A program made the position numbers and the translations under genes. A stretch of DNA of 17,740 nucleotides from JBOFFI01 sp051657245 (GTDB lineage Bacteria; Pseudomonadota; Alphaproteobacteria; Holosporales; JBOFFI01): NCBI GenBank assembly GCA_051657245.1, contig JBOFKI010000047.1:1-17740 (forward strand), given 5' to 3'. Below, one piece after another: positions 1 to 6,941 of the stretch (its first letter is position 1; every line of letters begins with the position of its first letter). The notes beneath the pieces are model-generated. The model ran no database searches, had not been told where the DNA came from, and saw nothing but the letters and a program-made list of their open reading frames with translations.

Positions 1-74
1 CGTCCAGGCAAGTGGGGCTCTAAAAGGCTCCATACGTGATCAGAAATATCGTGACGTCGATGAGAAGCTGTCAT
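1..74 (-). CDS. IS5/IS4-type transposase, N-terminal fragment (runs off window)
   Basis: Only the first 24 codons lie in the window. Read on the minus strand they begin MTASHRRHDISDHVWSLLEP, with HLPG following. This matches the N-terminus of the short first ORF of IS5/IS427-like transposases (DUF4096 type), in which a 'D..W..L.P.LP' block opens the DNA-binding region. The ATG at 74-72 is preceded by an AAAGGA ribosome binding site about 7 nt upstream, so this is a genuine start and not an internal fragment. The element would cut and paste DNA through a DDE transposase. Whether the rest is intact cannot be seen. The N-terminus belongs to a different IS5 subgroup from the transposase tail at the right end of the window, so these are probably two different elements. 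Confidence 0.72.
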   Translation of the reverse strand, partial: MTASHRRHDISDHVWSLLEPHLPG

Positions 75-384
75 AAAAAAATCCTTTTTTTGATTGATTC
101 TACATATCATCCTAACATAAAAAAAATCTTTTGACGACACTATCTAGGGCAGATGTGCAGAAGCAATAAATTTTTTTTGTGGAAGTTTCTGATAAAAGTT
201 TTTACAAAGAAGAAAAAATGTCTATTGAAATAATAAAAAAAACTATTTGATATTTTTTTATTTATTTATTTGAAAAACTATTTTATATTTGAAAGTTATT
301 TGCTTTTTTGGAAAAGCTATGATAAAAGTCCTAGAATAGAGCAGAGCATGACGTTTAAATAAAAATTAATTGGGGAGTATTTCA
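75..384. other. AT-rich spacer with IS end and ogt upstream region
   Basis: No coding region is recognisable here. The first part should contain the terminal inverted repeat of the IS whose transposase starts at 74, but with one end visible the boundary cannot be fixed. The region from about 180 to 300 is strongly A/T-biased. It holds two imperfect copies of an 'AAAAACTATTTGATATTT'-like string, near 235-256 and 272-291. A candidate promoter for ogt lies at 308-337. Confidence 0.5.
308..337 (+). promoter_or_regulatory. candidate promoter of ogt
   Basis: A TTGGAA -35-like box (308-313) and a TAGAAT -10-like box (332-337) are separated by 18 nt, 48 nt upstream of the GTG start at 385. The surroundings are very AT-rich, so chance matches are likely. 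Confidence 0.35.
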
Positions 385-987
385 GTGAGACAAAGATCTT
401 ACGCTCTGCCTTCTTTCGATCGCAAAGAGCCGTTGGTGACGTTATCCCTTGAGGAATTGCAGGAGATTTCTCAGGAGGGTCTTTTTTATGGCGTTCATAA
501 AACGCCCTTTGGTAACGTTGTTGGTGTTGTTTTTCAAAACCGCTTGTGCGGTCTGGTTTTTCAAGGAAACGTGCGTTCTGAATATTTAGTAGAACAAGCG
601 CAATCCCATTTAAGGCTTCCGCTTACCTATTACCATGCAGAAGTGACGGCTCCTCTTGTTGAACAGGTTTTTGCTGGAGAGACAGCGCCTCTTTTATTGG
701 CAGGGACGCCGTTTCAAATTGAGGTTTGGAAGCATCTTTTGACTATTCCGAAGGGGCAGGTGCTGACGTATCAAGAACTTGCAAAAGCCCTTGGTAAACC
801 TCAAGCGATGCGCTCAGTTGGCCAAGCTTTGAAAGCTAATCCTATTGCATACGTTTTTCCTTGTCATCGGGTTGTTTCCTCTTCTGGTAAAATGGGGGGA
901 TATCGTTGGGGCACGGGCCTTAAGGAAAAGCTCTTGGCGTCGGAAGGCTATGAAGCAGCCGTTCAGCTTATTCAAGAGCGCTTTTAA
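385..987 (+). CDS. ogt: methylated-DNA--protein-cysteine S-methyltransferase (Ogt/MGMT)
   Basis: This is a suicide DNA repair enzyme that moves the methyl group of O6-methylguanine (and O4-methylthymine) to its own cysteine. The C-terminal half carries the family signature FPCHRVV, with the acceptor Cys at residue 160. It is preceded by an IPKGQVLTYQELA helix-turn-helix block and 'RSVGQALKANP', which contains the Arg finger region. The N-terminal half is the usual poorly conserved ribonuclease-H-like domain. The 200 residues are slightly longer than typical Ogt, and there is no Ada-type zinc-binding domain. I chose GTG at 385 because GGGGAG (372-377) lies 7 nt upstream. A TTG at 370 would add five residues but places that Shine-Dalgarno inside the gene. 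It appears to be a single-gene unit followed by the rpsU promoter. Confidence 0.93.
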   Translation: MRQRSYALPSFDRKEPLVTLSLEELQEISQEGLFYGVHKTPFGNVVGVVFQNRLCGLVFQGNVRSEYLVEQAQSHLRLPLTYYHAEVTAPLVEQVFAGETAPLLLAGTPFQIEVWKHLLTIPKGQVLTYQELAKALGKPQAMRSVGQALKANPIAYVFPCHRVVSSSGKMGGYRWGTGLKEKLLASEGYEAAVQLIQERF

Positions 988-1010
988 ATTCCAAAAATGC
1001 TTAGAATTTC

Positions 1011-1039
1011 TTGAAAAGCAACAAAGGAATCTGTACAAT
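1011..1039 (+). promoter_or_regulatory. promoter of rpsU
   Basis: TTGAAA (1011-1016) and TACAAT (1034-1039) are separated by exactly 17 nt, a near-consensus sigma70 arrangement just downstream of ogt. It would give a leader of about 110 nt before rpsU. A small hairpin (CGGC...GCCG, about 1110-1129) lies in that leader. Confidence 0.62.
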
Positions 1040-1155
1040 GAGGGGGTCAGTCTTTTTCCTCTCTTGCGAAAGTAGCTGGAGTGGTGTAGGATCCCCGGGG
1101 TTTTAGTGCGGCTTGATGTCAAAGGCCGTCAGAGTAAAAGGAGTTTGGGTAATTA

Positions 1156-1359
1156 ATGCAAGTTATTGTCAATAACAACAACGTTGAGCAAGCAAGTCGC
1201 GTTCTTAAGAAAAAGTTGCAGCGCGAGGGTTTATTTCGGGAATTCAAATTGCGTCGTCATTATGAAAAACCTTCTGAAAAGAGGGTTCGTGAGCAGGCGG
1301 AGGCTATCCGTCGTGTTCGGAAGGCATCTAGGAAGCGCTATGAGCGCCAAGGCTATTAG
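1156..1359 (+). CDS. rpsU: 30S ribosomal protein bS21
   Basis: A 67-residue, very basic protein beginning MQVIVNNNNVEQASRVLKKK and ending in Arg-rich helices (RRVRKASRKRYERQGY). These are typical of bS21, which sits on the 30S platform near the 3' end of 16S rRNA and helps initiation complexes engage the Shine-Dalgarno helix. The length is normal for the family. The ATG at 1156 follows AAAAGGAG at 1137-1143 with a somewhat long spacer. The gene has its own promoter (1011-1039). The next gene starts 56 nt downstream without an obvious terminator, so some read-through into the antiporter gene is likely. Confidence 0.95.
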   Translation: MQVIVNNNNVEQASRVLKKKLQREGLFREFKLRRHYEKPSEKRVREQAEAIRRVRKASRKRYERQGY

Positions 1360-1415
1360 GGCTCTCTGGGGAACGCTTTTCTCTCTTTTTGTGCGTTGTG
1401 CGGGGGAGTTTTTGG

Positions 1416-2873
1416 TTGAAGTTTTTTGACGTTGTTGGCCGTGTTCGGGGGGATTTTTTACCAAGAACGTTGATGTTTCTTCTTCTCTTATTTCCTTCTG
1501 TTGCTTTTGCTGGAGCCGGTGATTTGTGTTTAGATGGTAGCCAGCTTGCTGTGTTGTGGCTGACTCCTTTCGTTGGTTTGCTCCTTTCCCTTGCTTTGTT
1601 ACCTGCCGTGATGCCAGACCTGTGGCACCAGCATTTTGGGAAAATTACCTTTGGCTGGAGTTTGGCGGTCTTTGCCCCCTTGTTATGGATGCAGGGACCC
1701 CAGCCCGCGTTCCGTCTCGTGTTTGAAGTTTTGCTCCACGATTATGTTCCTTTCGTCTTGATGATTGCCACCCTTTACATCCTGTCGAACAGCTTGCATA
1801 TCGATATTGACGCTCCTGGAAAGCCTTTTCACAATACGGTATTTTTGATCGTGGGAAGCCTATTATCCAGTTTTATTGGGACAACGGGGGCAGCAATGCT
1901 TTTGATTCATCCGTTGCTAAGAATGAACCGCGAGCGGATTCATAAAACCCATACGATCATCTTTTTTATCTTCATGGTATGCAACATTGGTGGAAGCCTT
2001 TCCCCTGTGGGAGATCCCCCTTTATTCATCGGGTTTTTGAATGGGGTTCCCTTTTTGTGGCCACTGTTTAATTTGCTGAAGCCTTTTTTGGCGGTTTGGT
2101 TGCCTGTTGCTGGCCTTTATTTTTGCTTAGATGCTTTTTATTTCTACCCTAAAGAATCATTAGACATTCGAAATACCCAGAGGCAAAAGCCTTTTGGGAA
2201 GATTTTTAAAGTTTCAGGTAGGGAGCAAATTCTTCTCTTTGCGGCTGCTCTGGGAGCCGTGCTTTTAAGTGGAATATGGAATCCAGGAATTTCTATGAAT
2301 GTGCTGGGCGTTTCTTTGGACCTTCAGGATTTATGCCGGGACGTGACCTTGCTTGGGTGTATAGGGGCCTCTTTCGTATTAGGAAAAACAGAGCATCGAG
2401 AAAAGAACAATTTTTCTTGGCTTCCGCTCCAAGAAGTTTGCATTTTATTCATTGGTATTTTCATCACAGCAGCTCCGGTGATCAGCATTCTCCAAGCAGG
2501 TTCCCAAGGTTGTTTGGTAAATATTTTCGCCTGGATGATGCCGGGTGGCGTTCCTTCTAACCCCCATTTTTTTTGGGTTACGGGGATTTTATCTGCTTTT
2601 CTAGATAACGCGCCCACCTACCTTGCTTTTTTTCATGTGGCGGGGGGAGACGCTGTTTTACTCACATCTAAGCTAAATGCAACCCTTGTGGCTATTGCAA
2701 CGGGTTCTGTGTTTATGGGGGCTCTCACTTACATTGGGAACGCACCTAATTTGATGATACGTTCCATTGCTGAGGAAAAGGGGGTTCGGATGCCTCATTT
2801 TTTTGGCTATATGGGGTGGGCTGTGTGCTGCTTGCTCCCGTTCTATCTCTTGCTTAGTTTCTTATTTTTTTAG
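1416..2873 (+). CDS. Na+/H+ antiporter-like integral membrane protein (ion transporter superfamily)
   Basis: A polytopic membrane protein of about 485 residues with roughly a dozen hydrophobic segments. Conserved blocks are GTTGAAMLLIHPLLRMNR, NIGGSLSPVGDPPL, SAFLDNAPTYLAFF and ALTYIGNAPNLMI. The paired 'GTTGAA...P' and 'GNAPN' re-entrant motifs are typical of the ArsB/NhaD/CitM ion transporter superfamily. Homologues in intracellular bacteria are usually annotated as sodium:proton antiporters, but the transported ion cannot be read from the sequence. I chose TTG at 1416 because a GGGGGAG run ends 7 nt upstream. The frame stays open back to 1389, and an ATG occurs at 1473 immediately before a hydrophobic segment ending in AFAGAG. 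The stop lies 2 nt before a palindromic element that separates it from a convergent gene. Confidence 0.78.
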   Translation: MKFFDVVGRVRGDFLPRTLMFLLLLFPSVAFAGAGDLCLDGSQLAVLWLTPFVGLLLSLALLPAVMPDLWHQHFGKITFGWSLAVFAPLLWMQGPQPAFRLVFEVLLHDYVPFVLMIATLYILSNSLHIDIDAPGKPFHNTVFLIVGSLLSSFIGTTGAAMLLIHPLLRMNRERIHKTHTIIFFIFMVCNIGGSLSPVGDPPLFIGFLNGVPFLWPLFNLLKPFLAVWLPVAGLYFCLDAFYFYPKESLDIRNTQRQKPFGKIFKVSGREQILLFAAALGAVLLSGIWNPGISMNVLGVSLDLQDLCRDVTLLGCIGASFVLGKTEHREKNNFSWLPLQEVCILFIGIFITAAPVISILQAGSQGCLVNIFAWMMPGGVPSNPHFFWVTGILSAFLDNAPTYLAFFHVAGGDAVLLTSKLNATLVAIATGSVFMGALTYIGNAPNLMIRSIAEEKGVRMPHFFGYMGWAVCCLLPFYLLLSFLFF

Positions 2874-2875
2874 AC

Positions 2876-3020
2876 TAGACCTCTTGCGAAACCACTTTTA
2901 TGGGCCGATGGGTGCGTCACTCCGGTGCTCAGATCCTCATGTACTCCAAGTACACTCCGGTCTTGCGCTCCGTTAGTTCCTGCCCTTCAATCCCCTAAAA
3001 GTGGTTTCGCAAGAGGTCTA
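2876..3020. mobile_element. 145-bp MITE-like palindromic element
   Basis: The two ends are perfect 25-nt inverted repeats (2876-2900 and 2996-3020) starting TAGACCTCTTGCGAAACC. The interior is non-coding and contains a further palindrome, GTACTCCAAGTAC (about 2941-2953), flanked by two ACTCCGG copies. The TA dinucleotide at each edge would fit a TA target duplication. The terminal repeat closely matches the end of the IS5-family element at 17605-17622 (TAGACCTCTTGTCGAAAC), so this looks like a non-autonomous derivative of that type of IS. It occupies nearly the whole gap between two convergent stop codons, where the transcript hairpin could act as a terminator in both directions. Confidence 0.82.
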
Positions 3021-3023
3021 TTG

Positions 3024-3662
3024 CTAAATATCCAAAAGAGGGTTCCAGGTTGTTCCCGTTGGTGAGGGTTTCCATATCTCAAATTGATCTTTTAGCTTTT
3101 CTTTTTCTTGATCATTCAGATTACTCTCTTTTAGGATCAGCATCTTGAATTCGGGAAGGGGTAGTAACGTATTAACAATTTCTTGGGCTGTTGCGTAATC
3201 AAAGTTGTTTCTGCCCAGATCGGCGCTTTGAAGGCGCTTAAGCGTTTTCAAGGCATCTAATCCTCGTCTTTCTTTATCCAGCTGCAGTCCTGCGAGCTCT
3301 AAATTGATCAGGTTGGGGAATTCTGGAAGCAGCGCAAGCAATTTTGATACAGCTCCTTCTTTTAATTCTTTTAATTTTGGTACCGTTGTATAGCTTGAAT
3401 TTAATACAAATTCTTTGACAGCTTTCTTTTCATCATCCGACAACGACGCAAGCTCGTTTAACATTTTTTCAAACATATCTGACGTCATCTCTATATCTTT
3501 TAAATCGATGACACCTTTTTCAGAAAGTTTTACAATTCTTTTGTTGAAAAAAGACCCTGAAGCTTTTGAAAGGCTTCCTAATCCTGCGGAGCTTTGGCTG
3601 CTCAAGAGGGTGCTTGCCATCAAATAAAGCGAAACTTGAAAAATCTTAAGATATCTTGGCAT
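3024..3662 (-). CDS. secreted leucine-rich-repeat-like protein, function unknown
   Basis: A 212-residue protein with an N-terminal signal peptide: Arg3/Lys6, a hydrophobic core at about residues 7-20, and a likely cut after SSA at 26. Residues 60-90 are helical and charged. From about 110 to 195 three units of about 28-30 residues follow the pattern 'L..L..L.L....L', for example FPNLINLELAGLQL, LKRLQSADLGRNNF and LPEFKMLILKESNL. This resembles ribonuclease-inhibitor-type leucine-rich repeats, which bind proteins. The ATG is preceded by AAGGA about 7 nt upstream. The gene diverges from the exported nucleotidyltransferase gene and converges on the antiporter gene. Export plus LRRs in a host-associated bacterium suggests a periplasmic or translocated host-interaction protein; that is inference. 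I know of no specific family for it. Confidence 0.7.
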   Translation of the reverse strand: MPRYLKIFQVSLYLMASTLLSSQSSAGLGSLSKASGSFFNKRIVKLSEKGVIDLKDIEMTSDMFEKMLNELASLSDDEKKAVKEFVLNSSYTTVPKLKELKEGAVSKLLALLPEFPNLINLELAGLQLDKERRGLDALKTLKRLQSADLGRNNFDYATAQEIVNTLLPLPEFKMLILKESNLNDQEKEKLKDQFEIWKPSPTGTTWNPLLDI

Positions 3663-3830
3663 AGAATGTTCCTTAAAAAATAAAATAATTCAATGAGATA
3701 ATTTTGAATGAAAATCATTAAAAAAGAATTTTTAAGATTGTTGGAGTTTGATCTCGGGCAGATAATTATGGCCCATGCGGTTGATAAAATTCGAAAATCG
3801 TCATAAATTTAAAGCATTAGTTTTGATTTA

Positions 3831-3859
3831 TTGTCATAACATTAATTTTATTTTATGAA
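3831..3859 (+). promoter_or_regulatory. candidate promoter of the exported ligase-like gene
   Basis: TTGTCA (3831-3836) and TATGAA (3854-3859) are spaced by 17 nt, about 40 nt before the ATG at 3901. They lie in the 238-bp AT-rich spacer shared with the divergent LRR-like gene. The spacing is ideal and the boxes are moderate. Confidence 0.45.
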
Positions 3860-3900
3860 TTTTTTCAGGTCTAATTTTAATAATTATTTAGGTGAATTGA

Positions 3901-5043
3901 ATGCGTAGTATTTCTCGTTTTGTTTTTTTGTCGTTAGCCATGATTCCAGCGCTCTCGTGGGGCGTTGATCTTCCTCTAGATGGCGCGCAAGATGGTACGT
4001 CTTCAAATCAACAAGCGCGTCGTTTTCGAGATGAGGTGCAGGTATGTACATCTTTAAAACGCATTAATGAAAAAGTTTTCATTAATGCTATAAAAAAAAT
4101 TGCAACGGAAAATCCGTCGTTGCTACCTAAACTGATGTTTGAAGTGACCGAAAAAATAGATGGTTCCCTTGCGACTTTTGCGATCGCTCCCAATGGTTCT
4201 TTGCGTATCGCCTCAAAAAATATGGAGATTACAGACAACAGAAGCTCCAACGTGTATAAAGGGCTTCAAGCTGCAGGGGTTGTTGATCTTTTCTCGCGCT
4301 TTGCAAACGATCTTCGAACACATGTTGAAGACCAAGGTATTGATTTAAAAGGGAAAACACTTTTCTTAGATGGTGAGATTATCACGGATTCTGAGAAAAC
4401 TTTTCTAAATGGTGCCCGATATAGCGTCGCTCCGACGTTCTATATTTTTGACATGTTTATAAAGAAGGGCGAGGACTTGACAGGGCCCGTTGATCGAATC
4501 CCACTCAACCAACGGCAAGAAATTGTACAATGGCTTCAAGGTCAAGCATCAGAAGGGGAACCGGTGAGTTATGTTCCTGTTATAAATTTTTCTTTAAAAC
4601 CTTTTGATACAAAAGAGATTCTAGACCTTGTACAAGAATGGGAACAGTTCAAGCTTCAGAAAACAGAAGCTGATAAATTTAAAGCGCGGCAATCTTCTGG
4701 CAATGACATTACAGAAAAAGTACTAGAAATTTTAAAAAAATTAGCTGACCGCGACACACAACTTGGAGAAAAAAAGATTATTGCTGAAGGTGTGGTTTTA
4801 AAATTTCTCAATTCTCCCGATTTTTTTAAAGATTCAAAAGAATATTTTAAAGGTTTAGAAAAATACTTGAAACCTATTTCGTTACTTAAGATTTTTCATC
4901 CGGGTCTTGAGAATGAGTACAATCAATTGAATGATGCGCTTAAGGCGGAGCTCAGTAAAGGTAAAACGCCCAACAAAGAAGAAATTGCTCGATTGCAAGA
5001 TTTAATTAAGAATCATTCCGTAAATGCGGGATCAAAGAAATAA
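3901..5043 (+). CDS. exported covalent nucleotidyltransferase, RNA/DNA ligase-like
   Basis: This 380-residue protein shows the nucleotidyltransferase motifs of polynucleotide ligases in the right order. Motif I is TEKIDGS, with candidate AMP-accepting Lys85. A motif Ia-like block is RIASKN (102-107). Motif III is LFLDGEI (Asp157-Glu159) and motif IIIa is FYIFDMF (180-186). Motif IV is AEGVVLKF (295-302), and a motif V-like SLLKIF contains Lys330. The arrangement best fits the RNA_ligase group related to T4 Rnl2, though a DNA ligase or capping-type enzyme is not excluded. No OB-fold or known ligase accessory domain is evident; the last 45 residues are charged and helical. Residues 1-21 form a clear signal peptide (MRSISR, then FVFLSLAMIPAL, cut near SWG), which is very unusual for an ATP-dependent ligase. 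AGGTGA lies about 5 nt before the ATG. A strong terminator follows. Confidence 0.75.
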   Translation: MRSISRFVFLSLAMIPALSWGVDLPLDGAQDGTSSNQQARRFRDEVQVCTSLKRINEKVFINAIKKIATENPSLLPKLMFEVTEKIDGSLATFAIAPNGSLRIASKNMEITDNRSSNVYKGLQAAGVVDLFSRFANDLRTHVEDQGIDLKGKTLFLDGEIITDSEKTFLNGARYSVAPTFYIFDMFIKKGEDLTGPVDRIPLNQRQEIVQWLQGQASEGEPVSYVPVINFSLKPFDTKEILDLVQEWEQFKLQKTEADKFKARQSSGNDITEKVLEILKKLADRDTQLGEKKIIAEGVVLKFLNSPDFFKDSKEYFKGLEKYLKPISLLKIFHPGLENEYNQLNDALKAELSKGKTPNKEEIARLQDLIKNHSVNAGSKK

Positions 5044-5075
5044 GATACGTAACATTACGTAAAATAGCAGAGTCC

Positions 5076-5116
5076 CCTCCTCTTAACTTTATTAAGGTTA
5101 AGAGGAGGTTTTTTTT
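5076..5116 (+). terminator. Rho-independent terminator of the ligase-like gene
   Basis: A perfect 12-bp stem (CCTCCTCTTAAC, 5076-5087, with GTTAAGAGGAGG, 5097-5108) and a 9-nt loop are followed by eight T residues (5109-5116). It lies 32 nt after the stop codon. The T run serves only the plus-strand transcript. Confidence 0.93.
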
Positions 5117-5147
5117 GCGTAAAATAAATCCCACGCGCGAGAGAGAG

Positions 5148-5591
5148 CTATGCTTTGGCCCAGCCAGAAGGTGTCTGTTGCCAATAAATGGGGCTTACAC
5201 CTTGGGCTTCAAAACGTCTTCCAAAATCTTTTGCTCGTTCCAAGGCTTCAGGGTTTTGGGCTTCATAGATATAAATATAGCGATCATAGTCTTCTAGACA
5301 TGAAGGGAACATTCCCTCTGTCAGAACTAAAACAGATGCGCCATTGGGCCGTTCTTCTGTGGTTGTGAGCCAAATGGGTTGATCCTCTGGGCGGTTGCCA
5401 TCTGCTTGGGTCCCGTGGGGCAGGAAAGAAAGGGGAGAATAAGTCCAGCAGGCATAGCTGAGGGATTGAACGCGCTCTAGAGAGCCAGCCAATACAACCA
5501 CCCGGTGCCCTGCTTCTAGAATCTTCTCCAGCAAGCGAGGCAACGCTTTTTCTAGGGAAGAAAGGGTGAGCTGATAAAAACCAACCTGCAT
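5148..5591 (-). CDS. holC: DNA polymerase III subunit chi
   Basis: A 147-residue protein beginning MQVGFYQLT and continuing with ALPRLLEKILEAGHRVVVLAG, the start of the HolC fold. Further conserved parts are WTYSPLSFLPHG, 'QPIWLTT' and a C-terminal YDRYIYIYEAQNPEALERAK helix. Chi links the clamp-loader complex to SSB during replication. I use the ATG at 5591 because the FYQLT strand normally begins a few residues after the initiator. A TTG at 5609 would add six residues. It lies 24 nt downstream of the dnaJ stop and is probably co-transcribed with it. holC usually follows a leucyl aminopeptidase gene, so the dnaJ partnership is a local arrangement. Confidence 0.85.
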   Translation of the reverse strand: MQVGFYQLTLSSLEKALPRLLEKILEAGHRVVVLAGSLERVQSLSYACWTYSPLSFLPHGTQADGNRPEDQPIWLTTTEERPNGASVLVLTEGMFPSCLEDYDRYIYIYEAQNPEALERAKDFGRRFEAQGVSPIYWQQTPSGWAKA

Positions 5592-5615
5592 GTTATAGGG
5601 CTTTCTCAACTTACT

Positions 5616-6785
5616 TCAAGAACCGTCCTTAAGGTTGTCCCAAAAATCTTTGACTTTTGCAAAAAAACCTTCTGATTGGGGTTGGCTTTGGCTTGTTCCA
5701 CCCCCTGCTGCTTCAAATTCTTGCAAGAGATCTTTTTGTTTTTTGGTAAGGTTCACTGGAGTTTCGATTTGAACATGCACGTACATATCTCCCCGGGCGC
5801 TGCTGTTCAAGATGCTCATTCCCTTGGCTTTAATGCGAAATTGGTGGCCTGATTGGGTCCCTTCAGGGATTGCAAGGCGTACCCGACCGCCATCAATGGT
5901 CGGTACATCGATATTGCCTCCCAAAACTGCTGTGGTCATGGATAGCGGCACACGACAGTGGATGTGAGATCCATCCCGCTGAAACAAACTATGGGGTTTA
6001 ACCGAAATGAAAAGGTATAGGTCCCCTGAAGGGCCCCCTCGAACGCCCATTTCTCCCTCGCCTGAAACCCGGATGCGAGAGCCCTCTTCCACGCCAGCTG
6101 GAATATTAACTGCAAGGCTTTTTTCTTGCCGTACGCGCCCTGCTCCGCGGCAAGCGCCACAGGGTTTTTCAACTTTTTGGCCTTCTCCTCGGCAAGAGGG
6201 GCACGTGCGCTCAACGGTAAAAAAGCCTTGTTGGGAACGTACAACGCCCCTCCCCCCGCAAGATTTGCAGGTAACGATCTTCGTGCCTTTTTCAGCCCCA
6301 GCCCCTTGGCAGGGGGTGCATTTGACGAGGGTTGGAATTTTGACCTTTGTCTGGGTTCCCCGAAACACTTCTTCCAAAGTTAATTCCATATCAAAGCGAA
6401 GGTCTGAACCACGGGCTGCTGAAGATTTTGTCTTACCAGAGCGTTTTCCACCCCCGCCCATCAGCTCATCTAACATATCCTCAAAAATATCAAAACCACC
6501 AAAGGGAAAGCCGCCACCGGCATTTCGAAATCCTTGGGCCTGCTCAAAACCGCCTGAGCCATCAAAGGCCGCATGCCCCATTTGGTCATAAACAGCCCGC
6601 TTTTCTGCATCGCTCAAAATTTCATAAGCTTGTGAAATTTCTTTGAATTTGTTTTCAGCAGCTTTATCCCCTGGATTGCGGTCAGGATGATACTGCATCG
6701 CTAATTTTCGGTAGGCTTTCTTAAGCTCATCTCCAGAGACGTTGCGTGCAACGCCTAAAATTTCGTAGTAATCACCTTTTGCCAT
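5616..6785 (-). CDS. dnaJ: molecular chaperone DnaJ (Hsp40)
   Basis: A full-length class I DnaJ of 389 residues. The J domain (about 1-72) contains the HPD motif at 33-35, which triggers ATP hydrolysis by DnaK. A Gly/Phe-rich linker follows (about 75-115). The zinc-binding region has all four CxxCxGxG modules, with Cys pairs at 156/159, 173/176, 195/198 and 209/212. The substrate-binding C-terminal domains complete the protein. It delivers unfolded substrates to DnaK and, with DnaK and ClpB, rescues aggregates. dnaK, the more usual neighbour, is not in this window. The gene diverges from clpB across 201 bp and heads a probable dnaJ-holC operon. A promoter is visible at 6840-6868. Confidence 0.98.
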   Translation of the reverse strand: MAKGDYYEILGVARNVSGDELKKAYRKLAMQYHPDRNPGDKAAENKFKEISQAYEILSDAEKRAVYDQMGHAAFDGSGGFEQAQGFRNAGGGFPFGGFDIFEDMLDELMGGGGKRSGKTKSSAARGSDLRFDMELTLEEVFRGTQTKVKIPTLVKCTPCQGAGAEKGTKIVTCKSCGGRGVVRSQQGFFTVERTCPSCRGEGQKVEKPCGACRGAGRVRQEKSLAVNIPAGVEEGSRIRVSGEGEMGVRGGPSGDLYLFISVKPHSLFQRDGSHIHCRVPLSMTTAVLGGNIDVPTIDGGRVRLAIPEGTQSGHQFRIKAKGMSILNSSARGDMYVHVQIETPVNLTKKQKDLLQEFEAAGGGTSQSQPQSEGFFAKVKDFWDNLKDGS

Positions 6786-6839
6786 CGTATTTGCCTATTT
6801 CACTCTGCTTTTCAACTTTTCAAAAAATAAATCAGGCCC

Positions 6840-6868
6840 ATTGTAGCGGTTGTTATGGGGTGACACAA
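6840..6868 (-). promoter_or_regulatory. promoter of dnaJ-holC
   Basis: On the minus strand, TTGTGT (6868-6863) and TACAAT (6845-6840) are separated by 17 nt, about 55 nt before the dnaJ ATG. This is sigma70-like. I see no convincing sigma32 CTTG/CCCCAT pair at correct spacing, although a CCCCAT string occurs inside the spacer. Confidence 0.55.
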
Positions 6869-6911
6869 GCAGCTTTTATCTGCTGGTGATCCCAAATCCA
6901 AAGCCCTTCTC

Positions 6912-6941
6912 TTGCTTTTTAAGATGATTTTATTTTAGAAT
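6912..6941 (+). promoter_or_regulatory. candidate promoter of clpB
   Basis: TTGCTT (6912-6917) and TAGAAT (6936-6941) are spaced by 18 nt, about 45 nt upstream of the clpB ATG. The match is moderate. A preceding C gives CTTG, as in heat-shock -35 boxes, but no matching heat-shock -10 box is clear. Confidence 0.35.

Noticed and set aside
235..291. Imperfect direct repeats in the AT-rich spacer upstream of ogt
   Set aside because: The similarity is in very AT-rich sequence and could arise by chance. No iteron pattern or regulator site could be supported.
6007..6646. Long plus-strand open frames opposite dnaJ
   Set aside because: They are shadows of the dnaJ zinc-finger and Gly/Phe-rich coding sequence, Pro/Ser/Arg-rich and without any family resemblance.
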